Below are positions 1 to 15,200 of a stretch of 64,000 nt of DNA, in pieces. Position numbers and translations under genes: made by a program. The stretch's first letter is position 1; every line of letters starts with the position of its first letter. The DNA lies in the NCBI RefSeq assembly GCF_041146795.1, contig NC_135185.1, positions 30,802,529 through 30,866,528 of the forward strand, given 5' to 3'. Origin of the DNA: Maylandia zebra. Lineage: Eukaryota > Chordata > Actinopteri > Cichliformes > Cichlidae. Under the pieces are notes generated by a model, which searched no databases, was not told where the DNA came from, and was given only the letters and a program-made list of their open reading frames with translations.

Positions 1-144
<144 letters not shown>

Positions 145-203
145 TAGTGAGCGGATTCATGCCCTTTATCTTAATTGTCTGTTTTGCTGTTTTCTTTCTT
201 CAG

Positions 204-3200
204 GACAATCGCATGAACTTGGTGGATTACGTGGTTTTATACTACTTGCGTAATTTTGATGAGGTAAATTAATCATTTTTAAAAAAATAAAGTTTAACAG
301 CTTTTAAATGTCTCCTAAGTAACACGTTGCTTCATTATTGCAGCATGCTGGTACGGAAAAGAGTGTGTTCCCTCTGCCAGAGCCACAGAACGTCTTCCAG
401 GCTTCTCAGGTTAAGTTTGATGACCTCGCCAAAGACCTCCGAAAACTCAAGAAAGATCTGACCGGTACGACGTGCCCCACTCGTATAAGCGGGTTCATTT
501 CTACCACATTGAATTTATTGCTTAGGTTATCTTTGTTCCCCAGTAAATCAGTCAGCGTAATTGTATACATTACCATCTTTCACCAGAGCAGTTTAAATGT
601 AAATGCACATCCCGTGGACTCTCCCCTCCCTCTGCAGGGAGGTTTCTGGGTTTATTCAGGACCTCGAATGGCCCGAGGGAGCCTTTCCCAATTCCCAGAT
701 ATTGTATCTTAACAACCGTGTCATCATAACACGACAGGCTTTCCTGTTACAGGACTAGTGGCAAGACGTTTGGCATCTTTATATCTTTGTCTGTGCAGCA
801 TTTAAAGCTAGAGTAAAACCCAAAAAACAAATTCCAGGTCACTGAGGATACATCAGAGGGACAATAGGGGGATTAAAAATTAAATACACTTTTGATGTTC
901 TGTGCTGGTAGTGTCCTGGGCGCCGAGCCACTCAGTAACCCAGCCAAGCAGCCAGTTAGTCTTGGCCAGGGCCACACGGAGGTTAAAGGCGATGCCCCCC
1001 GGTGCCCCTTGTGTCTGTCGTTATTTAAATCAACCAATAATACGGCATATGAAAGCAATTAGATATGCTCCACAGCTCTCCCCTGCGTCTTTCAGATTGC
1101 TGTTAAAGCCCTCTCCTCTCTGACCCGAGGGAAAAATACAAAGAGTCTACTAAAGTACCCAGACCCACCTCAAGCTGTCACTCATTTATTAGGAAAAATG
1201 GAAGACCTGAAGACAATAAATGCAACACGAGGGCCTTCGTATTTGATCTCTGCTGCAACGCAGTCTGGCACAGTAGTCCTTAGGGGTATTTGCATCACAG
1301 GGCAAGCCCTGGATTCTGGATGTTTGCTGAGCTCCACCTATGACTCCCACCATTTTTATCCTCTCCAGCCGCCAGGAATAAATATTTATGCCAGGCTATT
1401 ATAAACCAGCCAAAAGAAAGCAACTGGTCTTAATTATAAAGCTAACACAGATCACTTCCATCCACATCGAGAGCACTGCCTGACACTGAGAAGCTAACAT
1501 CGGATCACGCTTTGGTTTACTCGCACTGTTTGACTTTGGCGAGCAGAGCAGCCCACCCCTCAGGTGGTGACTGCAGTGGTCGCCGGTGTCTTGCCCTGCA
1601 GCCTTGGGTCAGAGGCAAGGAGTTGTGATGCTGAGAGTGAGAACTTCATCCCTGCTGAGCTTAGTCCACCTCCGTGGGCCATGGGCACATTTAGGATACT
1701 GTATGTTTCTGAGCTTTGAGCTGAGTTGCTCCGGAGAGGGCTTGCCGTCCACTTGGCTGCCCTCTTCTTCACTGGCTTGTGCAGAAACGTGATCCTCTTT
1801 TGATGGGGCTTCCTGTTTGGGAAGAAGGTGATGACCTTTTCTGTGCTGCTCTCAGAGGGAGAGGGATGAGTGAGAGGCCATAAGGACTTAAACCTACTGT
1901 AGGACTCGGAGCTCCCAGTGAGACAAACCATGCTGTGGTTAATTTGTGCGTCAGTCTTTAGAACTCGGCACTAAAGATTAAGTTTATCATTAAAATTTGG
2001 CACAACTCAAAGTTCTTAAGTCTTCCCAGAATTCCTTTTCCCTTCTCGACCAGCGGCTACCTACTAAAAGATCTCTTTAACGGTCACATAATTGAACCAG
2101 ACAGATGGGAAGGGATGCAACCAAATGAAATGGGATCAAATAAAAAGAAACAGTCAGAGCTCATTTGCTGCTCAGGGGAGTTTAGTGTTTCACAGAAGTC
2201 CCGGCCTAGGTTAGGCATTCATCACTGTGGCAAATCAGACAGTGTCCCGATTTTAAATGGCCTTTTAATGTCAGGTTCAGGCTGGGCCTTTAGCCTGAGG
2301 CCTGTTTTACGATGGAGCCTCAGCTTGGAACAGAATGAGTGAATTCTGTTGACCAAACAAGGCAAAAATTACTCTAAAATCGGATCCTTTTTTATGTTGG
2401 TTGATTTGTTGCAAGTAATCGTGCGATTTTCTAGCTTTTTGAATACGAATAAATTTGTCAGCACATTGCAGAATGGCTGCATAGACCCGGATAACCCCAG
2501 GTCCATATGTCACATACCCAAAGAGCTAAAAAATGGATGGATGCATTTGAAATGTAAAGTTTGTCTATATCTGTAAAGATATAGACAAAAGCACCTTTTC
2601 CTTTTAATGCATCTTGAAGCCATATTTCAGTGCTGCTGCTGATATTCAAAGTCCTGCCTGAAGCTTCTACCTGTCAGTGCTGTATTTCCAGCAAAAAAGG
2701 GAGAAGAGTTGTAGTTAGGTGGATATGAGTTGATTTATGAGGGATGGAAAGGAGAGAGAACGCCTTACCCTACGGCAGTCTCCTGGCTGGCCTTGCTGAG
2801 AGGTGATAGCATTTTTCATCCCATAGAAAGGAGAGCTGGATACTGACAGACCACTGGAACTAAAGATAATTGGAGATCAGTGAGAGAATTCACTTTCCAG
2901 GTATAAATAACTAGAATGTGCCACGGCTGGAGCACTGGACTGGTTTAACCTCCTGGGGGGAAAAAAGAGTGCAGCAAAGTTTATGAAGTTCACTGTTACA
3001 TTCTGAATATAACTTACATTAAAATATTTAAAAAAATTAATTATCAAATGAGTTAAAATGTTCTGAGGAGGATTTTTATCTTTTCTCTCGTTTACTGTGC
3101 GTCTCCTCGTCTCATTTGTTTGCTTCTTCGGTGGATTTTGCTTCCTCATGAACCAGAGCTTCACAAATGGGAGGTAGTGGAGTGTAATGGGCACATTTGT

Positions 3201-6200
3201 GCGACCGAGCCATCCATCAAACAGCCATGGTTGAGATCTTGTGGTGTTCCGCAGAGTCTCCGTCCACTCGTAGGCTTTGTCTTTAAGTCGACTTTCCGTA
3301 GTCGTGAATTGTCCTGGCTGGCTGCGATTTCCTGGTAGCTTCAGCGGGGGCTCTTGCTTACAACAGTAAAAATCATAAGTACATGTTAACATCAAAAGCT
3401 CCCATTTTCCAAACCACACAGGGTTGGAAAATGGAGCAAAAGTCTGTCTTTCTGTTTGTTTTTCTTCCCACTTAACCCCATCACCACCACCCAAATTTTT
3501 TTTTTTTCCAATATTTCTGTTTTTTAAACGCACAATTGTTGGCCCATTACCTCATATTATGCAAGTCTCACATTTGCATATAATGGATTCAACAGTGTCT
3601 CCTTAGAAATGCATGTTTTTGTAAGTGTTGCTCGAGTTAACTCTGTTCATCCTCCTCGTTGCTGTACCTATGACTCTTTGGCTTTGTTCATGCATGTTCT
3701 TAAAATATTGCTGCTTTTTTTTTTTTTTTACTACTTTTTGCTGCTTAAACATTGTCCACCAAAGTCTTAGAAGCAAATCACAATAAAAAAATAAAAAAAA
3801 ATACAGCAATGCATAAAACCAGTGCTCTCTGATCAGTGATGTGGGAACTGGGATTTAAAGGGCAGAGCTGTTGTTGTCTGGACAGAGAGCCCAACAAAGC
3901 AAAGAGTAAAAATCCTGTTTTTATGTTCTACTACATCCTCCCAATGTTGGCTCTGTAAATTGTGTATGGTGCGCATGTATATATGCAGTACCTCTGATGG
4001 TAATTCACATTATTATTATTTAAATTTAATTAGTTTATTCAGCGTCCTTTTAAATGAGAAGTCTTATTTAAGAAGATATTATTAGGTACACCTATAAGAA
4101 ACCATTTAAAGTACATTAAATAGGTGCTGTAAATTTCAGTGCGTACTTTAAAATAAATTTCTTTCATTATACTTTTTTACTAAAGATTAAAAAATGCATT
4201 TGTAATGCAAGAAGACTATTAATTTACATTAATTTACAGAGCTGATTAAGTCGTCTATTACTCCATTATCTTAAAAAAAAAAACTTGCATGCAAACATTA
4301 AGATTAGTTTTTTTACTTAAGCTTAATTTTTGTACGTATTTGCGATTAGCTCACTTACACTCACGTTACCATTAACGGAAGTTTGGCTTTATTTTTCTGG
4401 CCTGATGGCGTCAGTCATTTGCTTGCAGGAGAGTCCTCCTCCTGAATGCACTTTTTTCCAAAAAATGTATTATCACTCCAAGACAATGTCTCAAACCCGA
4501 GCCCTGGGCTTTTATTCTTTACAGCTGTTGTGTTTTTGTGGGCTTCCTCCTTGCGGCCTTTGCTGTCTGGACCACATTTGGAAGCGAGCCGCCTCTAAAT
4601 TGTAGACTTGCTGTTTTGAACACTTTTTTTTAATGGGTCTTTTTGAGTCGGGGGATTTTTGTTAAGGAAACGTGGTTTGTTCAAACAGGATATTTTGGTT
4701 GTCATGTTTGTGTGCTTGCTGAGTTCTGTCTTTTTATTTGAATAACTGCTGGCTCCCACTTTTAAATAGAGCCCTGGATTCCAGAACGAGCGGCTGTTGA
4801 CGTAGTTGCGTCTCAGTTTTAATGCTGGGATGTCGTGCTTCCTGTCTCGTTTAATAAGACACCCAGTAAATAAAACCAAGCAATAGAGCGGGTTTACCGG
4901 ACTACAGGTGCGGCAGCTCCGCATGCAAACGCACGAGAGCCAAACTGAGATGTTAAAGCGGCGACACAGTGAAGTTAGACTGCGGCCAGACCTGTTAATG
5001 CTCTTGTTCTGTTGCAGAACTATTTAGCTATGCTGTCATAAGCAAGTTTAGGTATTTATTGCTGCCATTAATGACTTACAGGTTGAAGGATTGTGCAAAG
5101 TTCTTTTTGCCAGGCGTCTGTGTGTGTGTGTGTAGTTACAGTTGAGAGGAAATGGGGAAAGGTTCGGCTGGAACACGCTCACTCACGGCTGTTTCCTCTG
5201 AACTTGTGTGAGTTGGATCATTTGGCACGGCAGAGGGGGGGGGGCATCCACAAACAGCAAACACATCTGCTCCGCTCACACATGTGGCCAGCGCTGAAGG
5301 TAGAATACAAATGAAATGGTCACCATTGTGTAAACTAGTTTTAAATAAACCTCGACAATATGCAAACTGGCATGTGCCTGATGCGTAAATCGAGGCGTGG
5401 GGTGGGAAATCTGAGGATGGGTGAGAAAACTAGTTTAAATGTGGAACTAGAGGACAAAATAAAAGCGCAGCTTTGTGCTTACTGTAAGCACTCGTTTAAG
5501 GCCAAATATTACAGGCAAAAACATCTATGCATTACACTCTGAATATTTGTATTTTATAAAGATGAAAAAACGGTGCAATGCATTGCAATCTTTTCAGAGC
5601 ACTGTTCTAGTGGCATTTACTTTACTTACATGTGCAAAACTTTATTATAAAAAATGTTGTTCCAAGCAAATGTAGTGTAAAGTTTTTTTAATTTAATGTC
5701 TGTCAGTTCATTTTTTTATCCTGATTACCAGGAATCAGAACTCCTTTTAAATCCTTGTGTTAAAATGAGATGTGTTACAAAATACACTCATAGAAAGACA
5801 AGTTGAATAAATTTCAGCCCTGAATGATAGACACACTTCACACTTTAACTTTATTCGTATATCTGTACCTCTCACTTTAGGCCCTTCTTTCATCTCTTTT
5901 TTCTTTCTTTGTTCTTTCCTTCTTCTAGCGTGTGAGAAGGATGTGCAGAAAGTCTGCGCTAACTCATCAGAAGAACACCTGCAGCCTTTCAAGGACAAGA
6001 TGGAGGGATTCGTCTGTGCTGGTGGGTGAAGTTAACATGTTCCTGTTTATCTAAAACAAGGAAAGAAATGTTCCTTATTTTTCTTCTCTTTGTAGTTTTA
6101 CTCTTAAGTGCCATGATCATGTAAATACGTGTGGATTTGATGTTTTTTCTGAGGAATGTCTCATTTCACATGGCTGCTTTTACCTATAAGAATCCTCCAA

Positions 6201-9200
6201 AAATAATGTCCACAGTCTTCATTATCAACACTAAATATTTGCCAAAACATAACACAAAGATTACTATTTAAATTAGTACAATTACTATTGTGATGTGCGT
6301 GTAAACCTTGGCTTTCCTTTCCAAATGTTCAGCAGTAACCATTTCCTGCTGCTGTTAAATTAAGATGAGGGATACGTTGTTTAATCTTTCCCGCTCCCTT
6401 TAAATGACACTGAAGTCCTTTCCCTCCAATAGCCATAATGGATGTTTGCCCTCACTCGTGCTCATGAGTGGGCCTGGCTCATGTGAAGGTGTTTTAAAAA
6501 ATAAAACAATCATTTGGAGAGATGATTTACAACCAGTGAGATGGCTGCAAAACCGAGCTCCGGGAGACAGAAAGGCCCCGTTTTCACCCTGACACACAGC
6601 ATGAGTCCTTTTTAAAACGGGGAGCTGTAATTATGTTTTGTTTTTTGGGGTTTTTTGCTACGTCAGACAGTCAGCTCGTTGGTAGAGAACCCGTCTCCTG
6701 GTGAACGTGGGTGTTTTTGTTCTTGCTGAGAAGGGGCGTCTCGGTGCCCTGTAAGACAGCATGAGGACAGGAGTCTACAGGCCTGTAGAAGAGATCACGT
6801 TGCGTTTAACATGGGTCCTATGTACTCGTGGGTTCCATAAAGCTGGCAGGACATCCTTAGCTGTGGCCTAATAAAGCCGACTCGCCTCGGTGGATCACTC
6901 TTAGGGACCAGGAGCAGATCTGCACTGACAAACTCGGACCATCTTGTCTCCTTTCTGACCCACGCATTAGCAAAGTCCTCTAGTGTTCGCTTGTCAAACT
7001 CATTTTACACAATGGGCCACATATAGCTCACTTAAGTGGGCCGAAGCAGTAAAACTCCACTTTTTGACGGTGTAAAGAGTTTAACTGCACATTTTAATGC
7101 TTCAGATTTCTTAATATAAGAATAAGCTGTGCAATTTCATCTCCGTCTATGTGATAAACCAAATTCTGCTGTAAATAAAATAAATCTCTCAGCACGACTC
7201 TTCAAGCTTAGAAATGACAAAATTAATGTGTAAAACTGCAGAAATAGTTCTGGTATATTATTGCACAAACTATGCTGGAATTGTATTAATTTCCAGAAAA
7301 TTTATTATGGTATTCACTGTGGATCCACTTAAAAAAAACATACGTTTCTACAGTAGATGGTGAAAAAACTGAAACTTTTTTGTCATTAAGTGGTTCATTA
7401 ATCATTACTTAATTACTTTGGCATAGTATAAATGTCTGTGTGGGAGGTCTTTATCAGTAGAAAAAGATGTAAAACTAAAAAGTCCAAAATGTATACCCCC
7501 CTCCACATTTTCCGAGGCTATCCAGTGGATTGGAGTGGACCTAATGTTTGATATCCCTGCTTTAGGGTGATGAGAATTCCTGGAAATGACCCAAAAGGAA
7601 GAGTGTAGGGAAATCCACCACATCTGATTTAAACCACTTTCGCTAACTGAAGTGAGGCAACAGTGGTAGCTTTAATATTGTGATCACATCCTTAGGCCTG
7701 GTGGTGCCTGCATAAATGGATACTGTGGTTCTAGAAACTGAGCAGTGAGCCAGCTGAGCCCTCTTGTCTCAAAGGCTTTCTACCTGAACGGCAGTATGTA
7801 ACCATAATTACGAGACTTCCATTAAAAATAAACAATTCTCCATTGCTCTTATCCTGTAACCTTTATCCTCTGGAATTTGCTTGTTCTTTTATTTTAATTT
7901 CTCCGTCATATGTCCAACCTTAAATTTTATATTTATTTCATCCTGTATACTGATTTTCTGGAATATGCCTCGGTTTGTTTCCTTTGTTTAATCTTAAAAT
8001 AAAAATCCAGGTTACGCTTTTTCTTTTTAAACACATCTAATCAACCACTTTTTTTTCTTTGCCGTTTTATTGGACGCTCTGAAACCTCTGGGGATACTGA
8101 CACTGGCATATTTTTCATGTTGAATATACACCGTGACTAATTGAAAACAAATTCCTGCGCCTTTTTTCATTTTTTTATCTCGGCTTGCGTAAATCTCGTT
8201 TCACCGTCTCTCCTCGGAAAATGCGTGCGTATCATCACCTCCTCGCGCTTCCTTTGTTGTTAGTGAGTCAGTAACCAAAACTCCACTCGCTCAGACTGCC
8301 TGTGAATTACGTAGATGAAGTGAAATTTGTGCTTAACAACTGTCCAAGGAGCCACTTCTAATCTAAAGTCTTTGAGATGTGTCTCTGTTCTGTTAGTGGA
8401 GTTGTTCAGGGGTGAAAAGGGGTGTTTGGTTTGTTTTTATATCTCCAGCATCCCCTCTCAGACTGCTCTACATCTCTTTGTCATCTGGCTGCGAGGTAAA
8501 GCGGCAGTTTGGAAAAGTGTGTCAGAGTTTTAAAGCCTCGCTTTATTGTCCTTCTCAGCATGCGCGTCTCATAACTTTCTAGTTAGCGACTAGTGGTTTC
8601 ATGTTTGCACGGGGGAGCGGAGGAAGAGAAACTTCACACATCCTCTCCCTCTCTGAGCCAATCTCTCTCTCGCTCTCCCTGAACCCTCCCTCCCGACTCC
8701 TATGCCACCTCTGCAAAGTCGCACCAGAGGGGTACCTCAGGCGCCAGCCTGACCCCCACTGAGACTAACGCCATTGGTCACGGCCCCACTCCCCCCCCCA
8801 CCACCTCCCTTTATCCCAGACATTGCCACCCCCCCTTCATTAGGTTTACCTTAACCCTCTTGCCCACATACATGTTTAAAAAAAAAAAAAAAAGAGAGAG
8901 AGATGAAAAGTAAACCGGGTGGTTGATCGAAGGCTTTAGTTCACCTTCTCCCAGAAGACCCCCAAACCTGCCTTTGAACAATTTTTTGGAGACTTCCCCC
9001 TCTTAAATCTTCAAGTAGGAAAGGTCCCCCATCATTGTAAAAAGGATGAATCTGGAAAAATGCTATAAATCTGAGATCACAGGCACTCTCTGGCCCTAGA
9101 TAAATTCTTGCACCTCGGCCTGGCCCGCCGCACACATCTGCCTTGCATTTAGACACTTTTACATGGCAGGAGTCCACAGGAGCCTCCAGTTCCCAAGCCT

Positions 9201-12200
9201 CTCCGCTCAGCCCTCCACCCCGGCTTCAGCACTGCATCGACAACACACACACAGACACGCACACCTCAGCAAACGGACCACCATCCTGAGGCTGAGGTGA
9301 GGATTCGCTCTCGTGGGGACTCGCGTGCACAAACACACAGAAGTAATGTCAGACTTTACAAAGTGCTTAACAGTTGCTTGGATAACATGCTCACCGTCAG
9401 TGACATCTCAACCCCCACAGCCCTTCTTCTTCTCCCCTCAGCTTTGAGGATGATTAATGAACACAGCGCCCCCCTCTGGAGTCCGCTTTTAATGAAACAT
9501 TTGGTTAGCAGTGTCTACACAAGCCTCATATTTTGCCCCATGACCTGTCTGAATGTTTTCTTTCTGTGTTTTTTGCAGCTCAAAAGGAGCATTCTGCTGA
9601 AGAGGACCAACTTAATGCAGCACAGAAGAGGTGGGAAATGCACTGTAACAGCTACAAGCTAATAAATGTTGGAGGAAAAGTTACACTGGAACAAACAAAA
9701 AATCATATTTTCCCATCAACACAGGGAAGTTTGCCAAGTGTTAGTGATTGCAGGCGCCACACAGCTGTGAGTAATGTAGCAAGCCTCAATATGAGGAGAT
9801 AAAGTTTGTGGTATCTGATAACTAATGCTTTCTATGCATATAGCTGTATGCACATATTAAGGATTCTGCAAAGATGCACCAGTCTCGGCATGTAAGCACT
9901 TTGATGAGTGAGGCGGCCATTCGTTGGACAGGTATAAGATGATGCATATTTCACATTTATTGTTGAAGATTGGGCACACATTCATACGTGCACAAGGAGA
10001 GATTATTTGAGTTATTTATCTTTAAGACAGTTAAGCAACATGTCTTGGGCTTATCACCCACGTACTTTCACTGGATCCTCTGTGCTTCCTCCCTTGCAGT
10101 TCCAATCATTCTTATCTGCCATGTTTTGTGCAGAAGACTCCTGAGAGTTTTCTGAGAGGCATCTGATTTATAGGCGCGAGACCCACCGGCAGCTGCTGAG
10201 CTCACCGTCCGAGAGAAATCATATCTGGAACGTATCATATTGGAAAAAGATGGTGGAGCAGACAAACAAAGCAAATAGATTATTTTTTACCGTGTTTGGA
10301 TAGCGAGCGGGATTGTTTGCTTTATATCGTAACTCGCCCGCTTCCAAAATAAATCAAGAAAAGTGCATAAAGGAGAAAGCGAAAGGCTCCGGACGCGAGT
10401 AAATGTAAACTATAAACAATTAGAAAGTTGATTGCTTTGGACAACACTAACTCAGCAAATGGCCCCGAGCTGTTCTGTTTCATGTTGCTGCTTTGAGCCA
10501 AGATAATCACCGAGAGAATGGCTACACCTCTCCTCCTCCCCGGCCCCACCCTCGCCATATAGCGAGGTTTCTGTTGAACCAGGCGCGCGTGCCTTTGTCT
10601 GCACCCCCCTTGTGAATGAGTGACACCACTGTAATGAAGGTGTTGAACTTGGAGGGGAATATTGATCAAAAGGGCCCCGCAGCTGACAGCACCTTTAGCT
10701 TTAATGAAGTTTTCCTTTAATTTCATCTAAAGAGGGGGCTGGCTGACTGGTGCTAGGTAGAGCGAGAGGGAGGCAGGGGTCTTTCTCGGGTTCCCACAGA
10801 GCCACCTCGTAAAAGTGACACGCCGTTGATGAATATGGGCGTCAGAGGGCTCTCTGGGCCCTGGGTGGGCTCTCACATCTGTGCTGGATGAGGGATCCTC
10901 ACACAAAGGCATAACAGCAGCAGTGTTGAGATTATGGCTTGTGTTAATAAAAGAAATAGACAACACATCCTTAGTGCTACCTAATACCTCAGTCTAGACC
11001 TCATGAGGATTCAGAGTTTAAACGCCTCGGAGTTGAAGCTCGCACGCACACACACACAGCAGGCATCGACTGGGAAATGTGAATTAGGATTTTGACAAGA
11101 ATTGGGGCTAGATGTCAAACCTGAGCATGATTTCACAGAAGATGTTACTGTTAACGGTCACCGAGCCTCCATGTCGGCCTCGTATGTTTCCGGCTTGTCC
11201 TTTGCCCTCTCCCGTCCTCGAGAGCGCAACCTTTCGGAAGCGTCATGAGTACAAGTACATTTCTTCAAATTTGGCACACGGACCCACTTGGCCTCAAATG
11301 TGAACCGAGTGCATTTTGTTAATCAAAGTCACTGTGACCTCAGAAAAAAACACATTTTTGGCTGTAATGCAAGAACTCTTGCAGCAATTATGAAACAATT
11401 TCAAGCAAATGTCCAGTTGGATGAAGTGATGATGCCATGACATTTTAGTCAAGTGGCCAATACTGACCGCTATAACTCAGCAGAGGGCTGGATTGTGTCC
11501 ATATTTCATATTTGGCCTGATACGTAATTGGTGGAAGTTTTTCACCCAGTTCACGGCTCAGGTGGCTGACAGATCTTCTATGTTTCGTGGCTTAAGATGT
11601 GTAGAATCTTCTGTCATGGCTACAACGTTGAGCTTTTATTAACCAGGCTTGTGAACACGTTATTTGTTTCTCTCAGTGACCTAATGTGTCGATACAGTAG
11701 ACATACAGCAGAACAAGAACAAACAACCCTCATCGGAGAGCAGTCAGATCAATTACTTTGTACATTTTGTTAGATCGCACATCACAATCTGTCCCCTCTC
11801 CTTAGACCGTCTCCTGAGATGAGTCACAGCTCACATTCATTGGTGATGATGGTTCATCTGTTATTTGGACTTTATTGCTTCTTGTCGCTTTTTGTTAAAG
11901 GGGGAAAAAGAGATATAACAGCTGTCATCAGTTATGAGGTTTTAGTTTGAGTTTCTTTTTTTAATGTAACCTTTATTTAAACAAGATGGTTTTGAGAATT
12001 CGCACATATAAAATTATAAACCAAATGTATCATCGACACACATGCAGTTCTGTGCAGAAACTTTGGCCACCCTTCATTTCTTTTTGCTTTCAAGGAAGCA
12101 GACTTGGAATTCCATCTTTAGGCACTTTGTAAACAGCAGCCTGTTGCAAAAACACATCATTTGCTTTTATTTCTTTAATTTGTCAAAAAGATAAAACAGT

Positions 12201-15200
12201 TTGACAGACATAAAATAGTATTTGTGCACCACCAACATGGTCATTAGCAAAGAGCTGTTAGCTTAACTCATTCACTGCCAGGGTTTTTGAGCATTTTTAC
12301 TCATTTTTGAAGAGCCACAGAAAACTGTGTGTTATGATCATATAAACGCTGAACCTACCAAAATGAAGAACAGACTCTCTTCTTCCATCCAAAAAAAAAA
12401 GCTTGTTTCTACCATTTTCCATTCTTTAGTAATCAGCTGTAGAAGAGAGGTGGGTTCCACCAAAAATGCCTGTTTTGACCACAAAAAGGGAGAAAACGAG
12501 CTTTTTGTGAAAAATACATTTCAAGCAGTCTGATGTTCACTGACAAGCTGCCCGAGGTTGTATTCTAGCCCCTCCCATTGAAAAACGTAATTGACATCTA
12601 TAGACGTCAATGGCAGTGAATGAGTTAAGTGTGTCGTTAAAAAAATTTTGAGGAAACTCTCGGCATTACAAGCATGCCTGCATAGAAGAAACAAAGGAAC
12701 TCTATCAGTAATGGTTTGACCCAGACCGCCACATTATTGAGACAGCGTGGGATCATTTTGATAGAGAATGAAAGAAAAGGTAGACGATATCCAAAGAAGC
12801 ACTTTGAATGTCCTTCAAGAAGCCTGAAGACTGCTTAAAGAAATGACAAGGAAGCTTCCTGACAGAGGCTGTGGGTTGAATAAACACTGACTTTCAAGCT
12901 CATTGGAATTGTACAGCAACTGTTTTTGCCCTATATACTGCATTTGCTCCCTAGTATGCCTTTTATACATTTAAAAAAAGTCAACAGACTTAATGAAGAC
13001 CCAATAAAACCACTTATAGAGTAAACAATCATGTATGCTAGACAGCCTAGACGCCGGAAATGTGATTGGAGCACAGCAAAAAGTTGCAACATTTGAGCAG
13101 CTTAACAGTTAAAATAGCACACACAAAAAGATGCAATGGCTTGTGAGTTTTTAATGAAGTAACTTAAAACGAATTTAGCAAAAATGTTTGGTTTTTTTTT
13201 TTCCTCTCATCTGTCCATAGTGAGCGCTGAAGCCTTTTCCTCAACATGCACTCCTAATTTGTCTGCTTCGTGTTTGGGCTCCACTGAGGTTTTCTGGTTC
13301 TGTCCTCAGTTCCGTCTCATTAAGCCTCCTTCTTCCCCATCATGCTCAATTTCATTTGGCCCAAGTGCCAACTCTATAGTCATTGTGCAGTTATGGTTTT
13401 GCTGCTGTTAGTTGGTATATTACTCTACTCCGTCATTACATATGAAAAGATGGCCTCCGCTTTGTGCCTCTGCTGAATCAGCCAACAACACGGGGGAACA
13501 CGCCTGTAATCTTTTTGCTGCCAAAACATAGGAATGCAGAGTTGCCTGTCTAAATACTTTGCTGATTCTCACGTCTGTTCATGGTTTTGTAATGGGTCTT
13601 TTTTTATAGCTGTCAGTGAGGAATGCTGAGCTGTGGGTGCTGCAGTAAAACCCTCTCACGGCAATGGCATCATAGCGTGGATTACTGACATGTCGTCATA
13701 TGTGCAAAAGTGAAATCAGCCTGCGATGGCAAAATGAACAAAGGTCCGCTTGATTTTGTTTGTTTTCTAGGTATGTGCGAGAGTGTTTGCATCTGTTTTG
13801 AGTGAGGCTTTGTGTATCGGCTTGTTTCTGCTTGCTCATGAGGCTAAAAAGAAAAGCTTGTTGCTCTGATTAAGTGCATGCTTTTGACATGATGACCCAG
13901 GGTCAAGAGACGAGCCGGTGGAGAAGAGACCCAGTTCGTCATGCCAGAGCAGACAACAAAGCTGCCTGTGACAGCACGTCTGTTTTGGTCAATCTAAACA
14001 TCTTGGAACATTTTCTTCTTCTAGCTGCTTCTTTAGATTACAGGATGATCTACAGCGCTCTCCTGTTTTTGTGCATCCCAGCAAAAATGACGCATCACTT
14101 GGAAATGGGAAGCAGACTCATGCAAAAACTTTTCTTTCTTTTTTTCCAAACTTGTAGCTGGCCGTCTGGTCACCATATTGTGCACCATTTGACTCCAAGT
14201 GAACTTGTCTCAGATTAGTGTCGCACAAAAGCCACCTAGCATCTGGAGGTCAGAGCGTATTTGGGCGTCAGTGGGACAGGAGAGCATCCCTTGAATCATG
14301 GCTCCCTTTTATCAACCCCCCTTTTTTGGACAGGCACAGGCCAGAAAATGTCTTTCATGTTTGGGTTAGAGAAGGGGGAATCTGAAGCAGCAGGCTGCTT
14401 TTCTTGCCTCGTGTGTGCCGCTGAGAGCCTTGCGAAGACTTCAGATTTGGTTACAATTGAATTAAGCTGAGGAGCTGGCCTTAAACAGTGTTGTAGCTCA
14501 GTGAGTAGAAACACCCTCAAAAATCCAGACTACATTTATTCCTCTGATTTGTCTTTGTGTTTTTATGCGTGCATTCCCGTCTTTGATTTGTCTGCCAGTG
14601 AACATGTTTTTGTGGTTGTGAGTTCCATAGTAGCGTGTGTGTCGTGTGTATACTTGTTTAAATGTGTTTCTAGGACCACTATACTTGTAGGGACCAACAG
14701 TCACTTGTCGGGAGAAAATGCTGAGCTCACAAATTTGAAGGCATGTTTGAGGCTCAAAATATGGTTTTACAGCTGAAGTTACATTTAAGTTATGGTTAGA
14801 GTTAGGCATTCATTTCTGGTGGTTAAGGTAGGAGGCTGGGAAAAGCATATGTGAATTTAAAGTCCTCACTAATATGTGAAAACGTACGTGTTTGTGAGAG
14901 AGACAGAAGGTGTGTTTGGAGGAATAGGAGCCTGTTCTTGGCTGTCTTCATCTCTTCTGGCAGTCTTCCCATGCAGGCTGTGGAGGTCAATGTGATAATG
15001 GAGCCGCCGCTACTGGCTCTCCCCTGTGGCCCAGCAGGGTGGACGCTCTCCTTCCAGCTCTGTTTCTCACCTCTCCTGCTGACTCTAAATCCATCATTTT
15101 CTCTCTACATTTTACTATTTTAAACTCTTTTCCTCTCTCGCTCTCTCTGGTTTCACGGGTTTACATACCGTAACTGCCTTGTACTTTCTAATGTTGTTTA

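Noticed and set aside
2877-3533. 218-codon minus-strand ORF in an fmn1 intron
   Set aside because: No known domain, biased low-complexity composition, no promoter or poly(A) context, and length reachable by chance in a 5.5-kb intron.
6660-6760. tRNA-like A-box (GCTCGTTGGTAGAG) as a SINE head or tRNA gene
   Set aside because: No B-box with GGTTCGA follows at the right distance and no cloverleaf can be drawn.
14485-14530. Second A-box-like sequence (GTAGCTCAGTGAGTAG)
   Set aside because: No B-box or acceptor stem; chance similarity.
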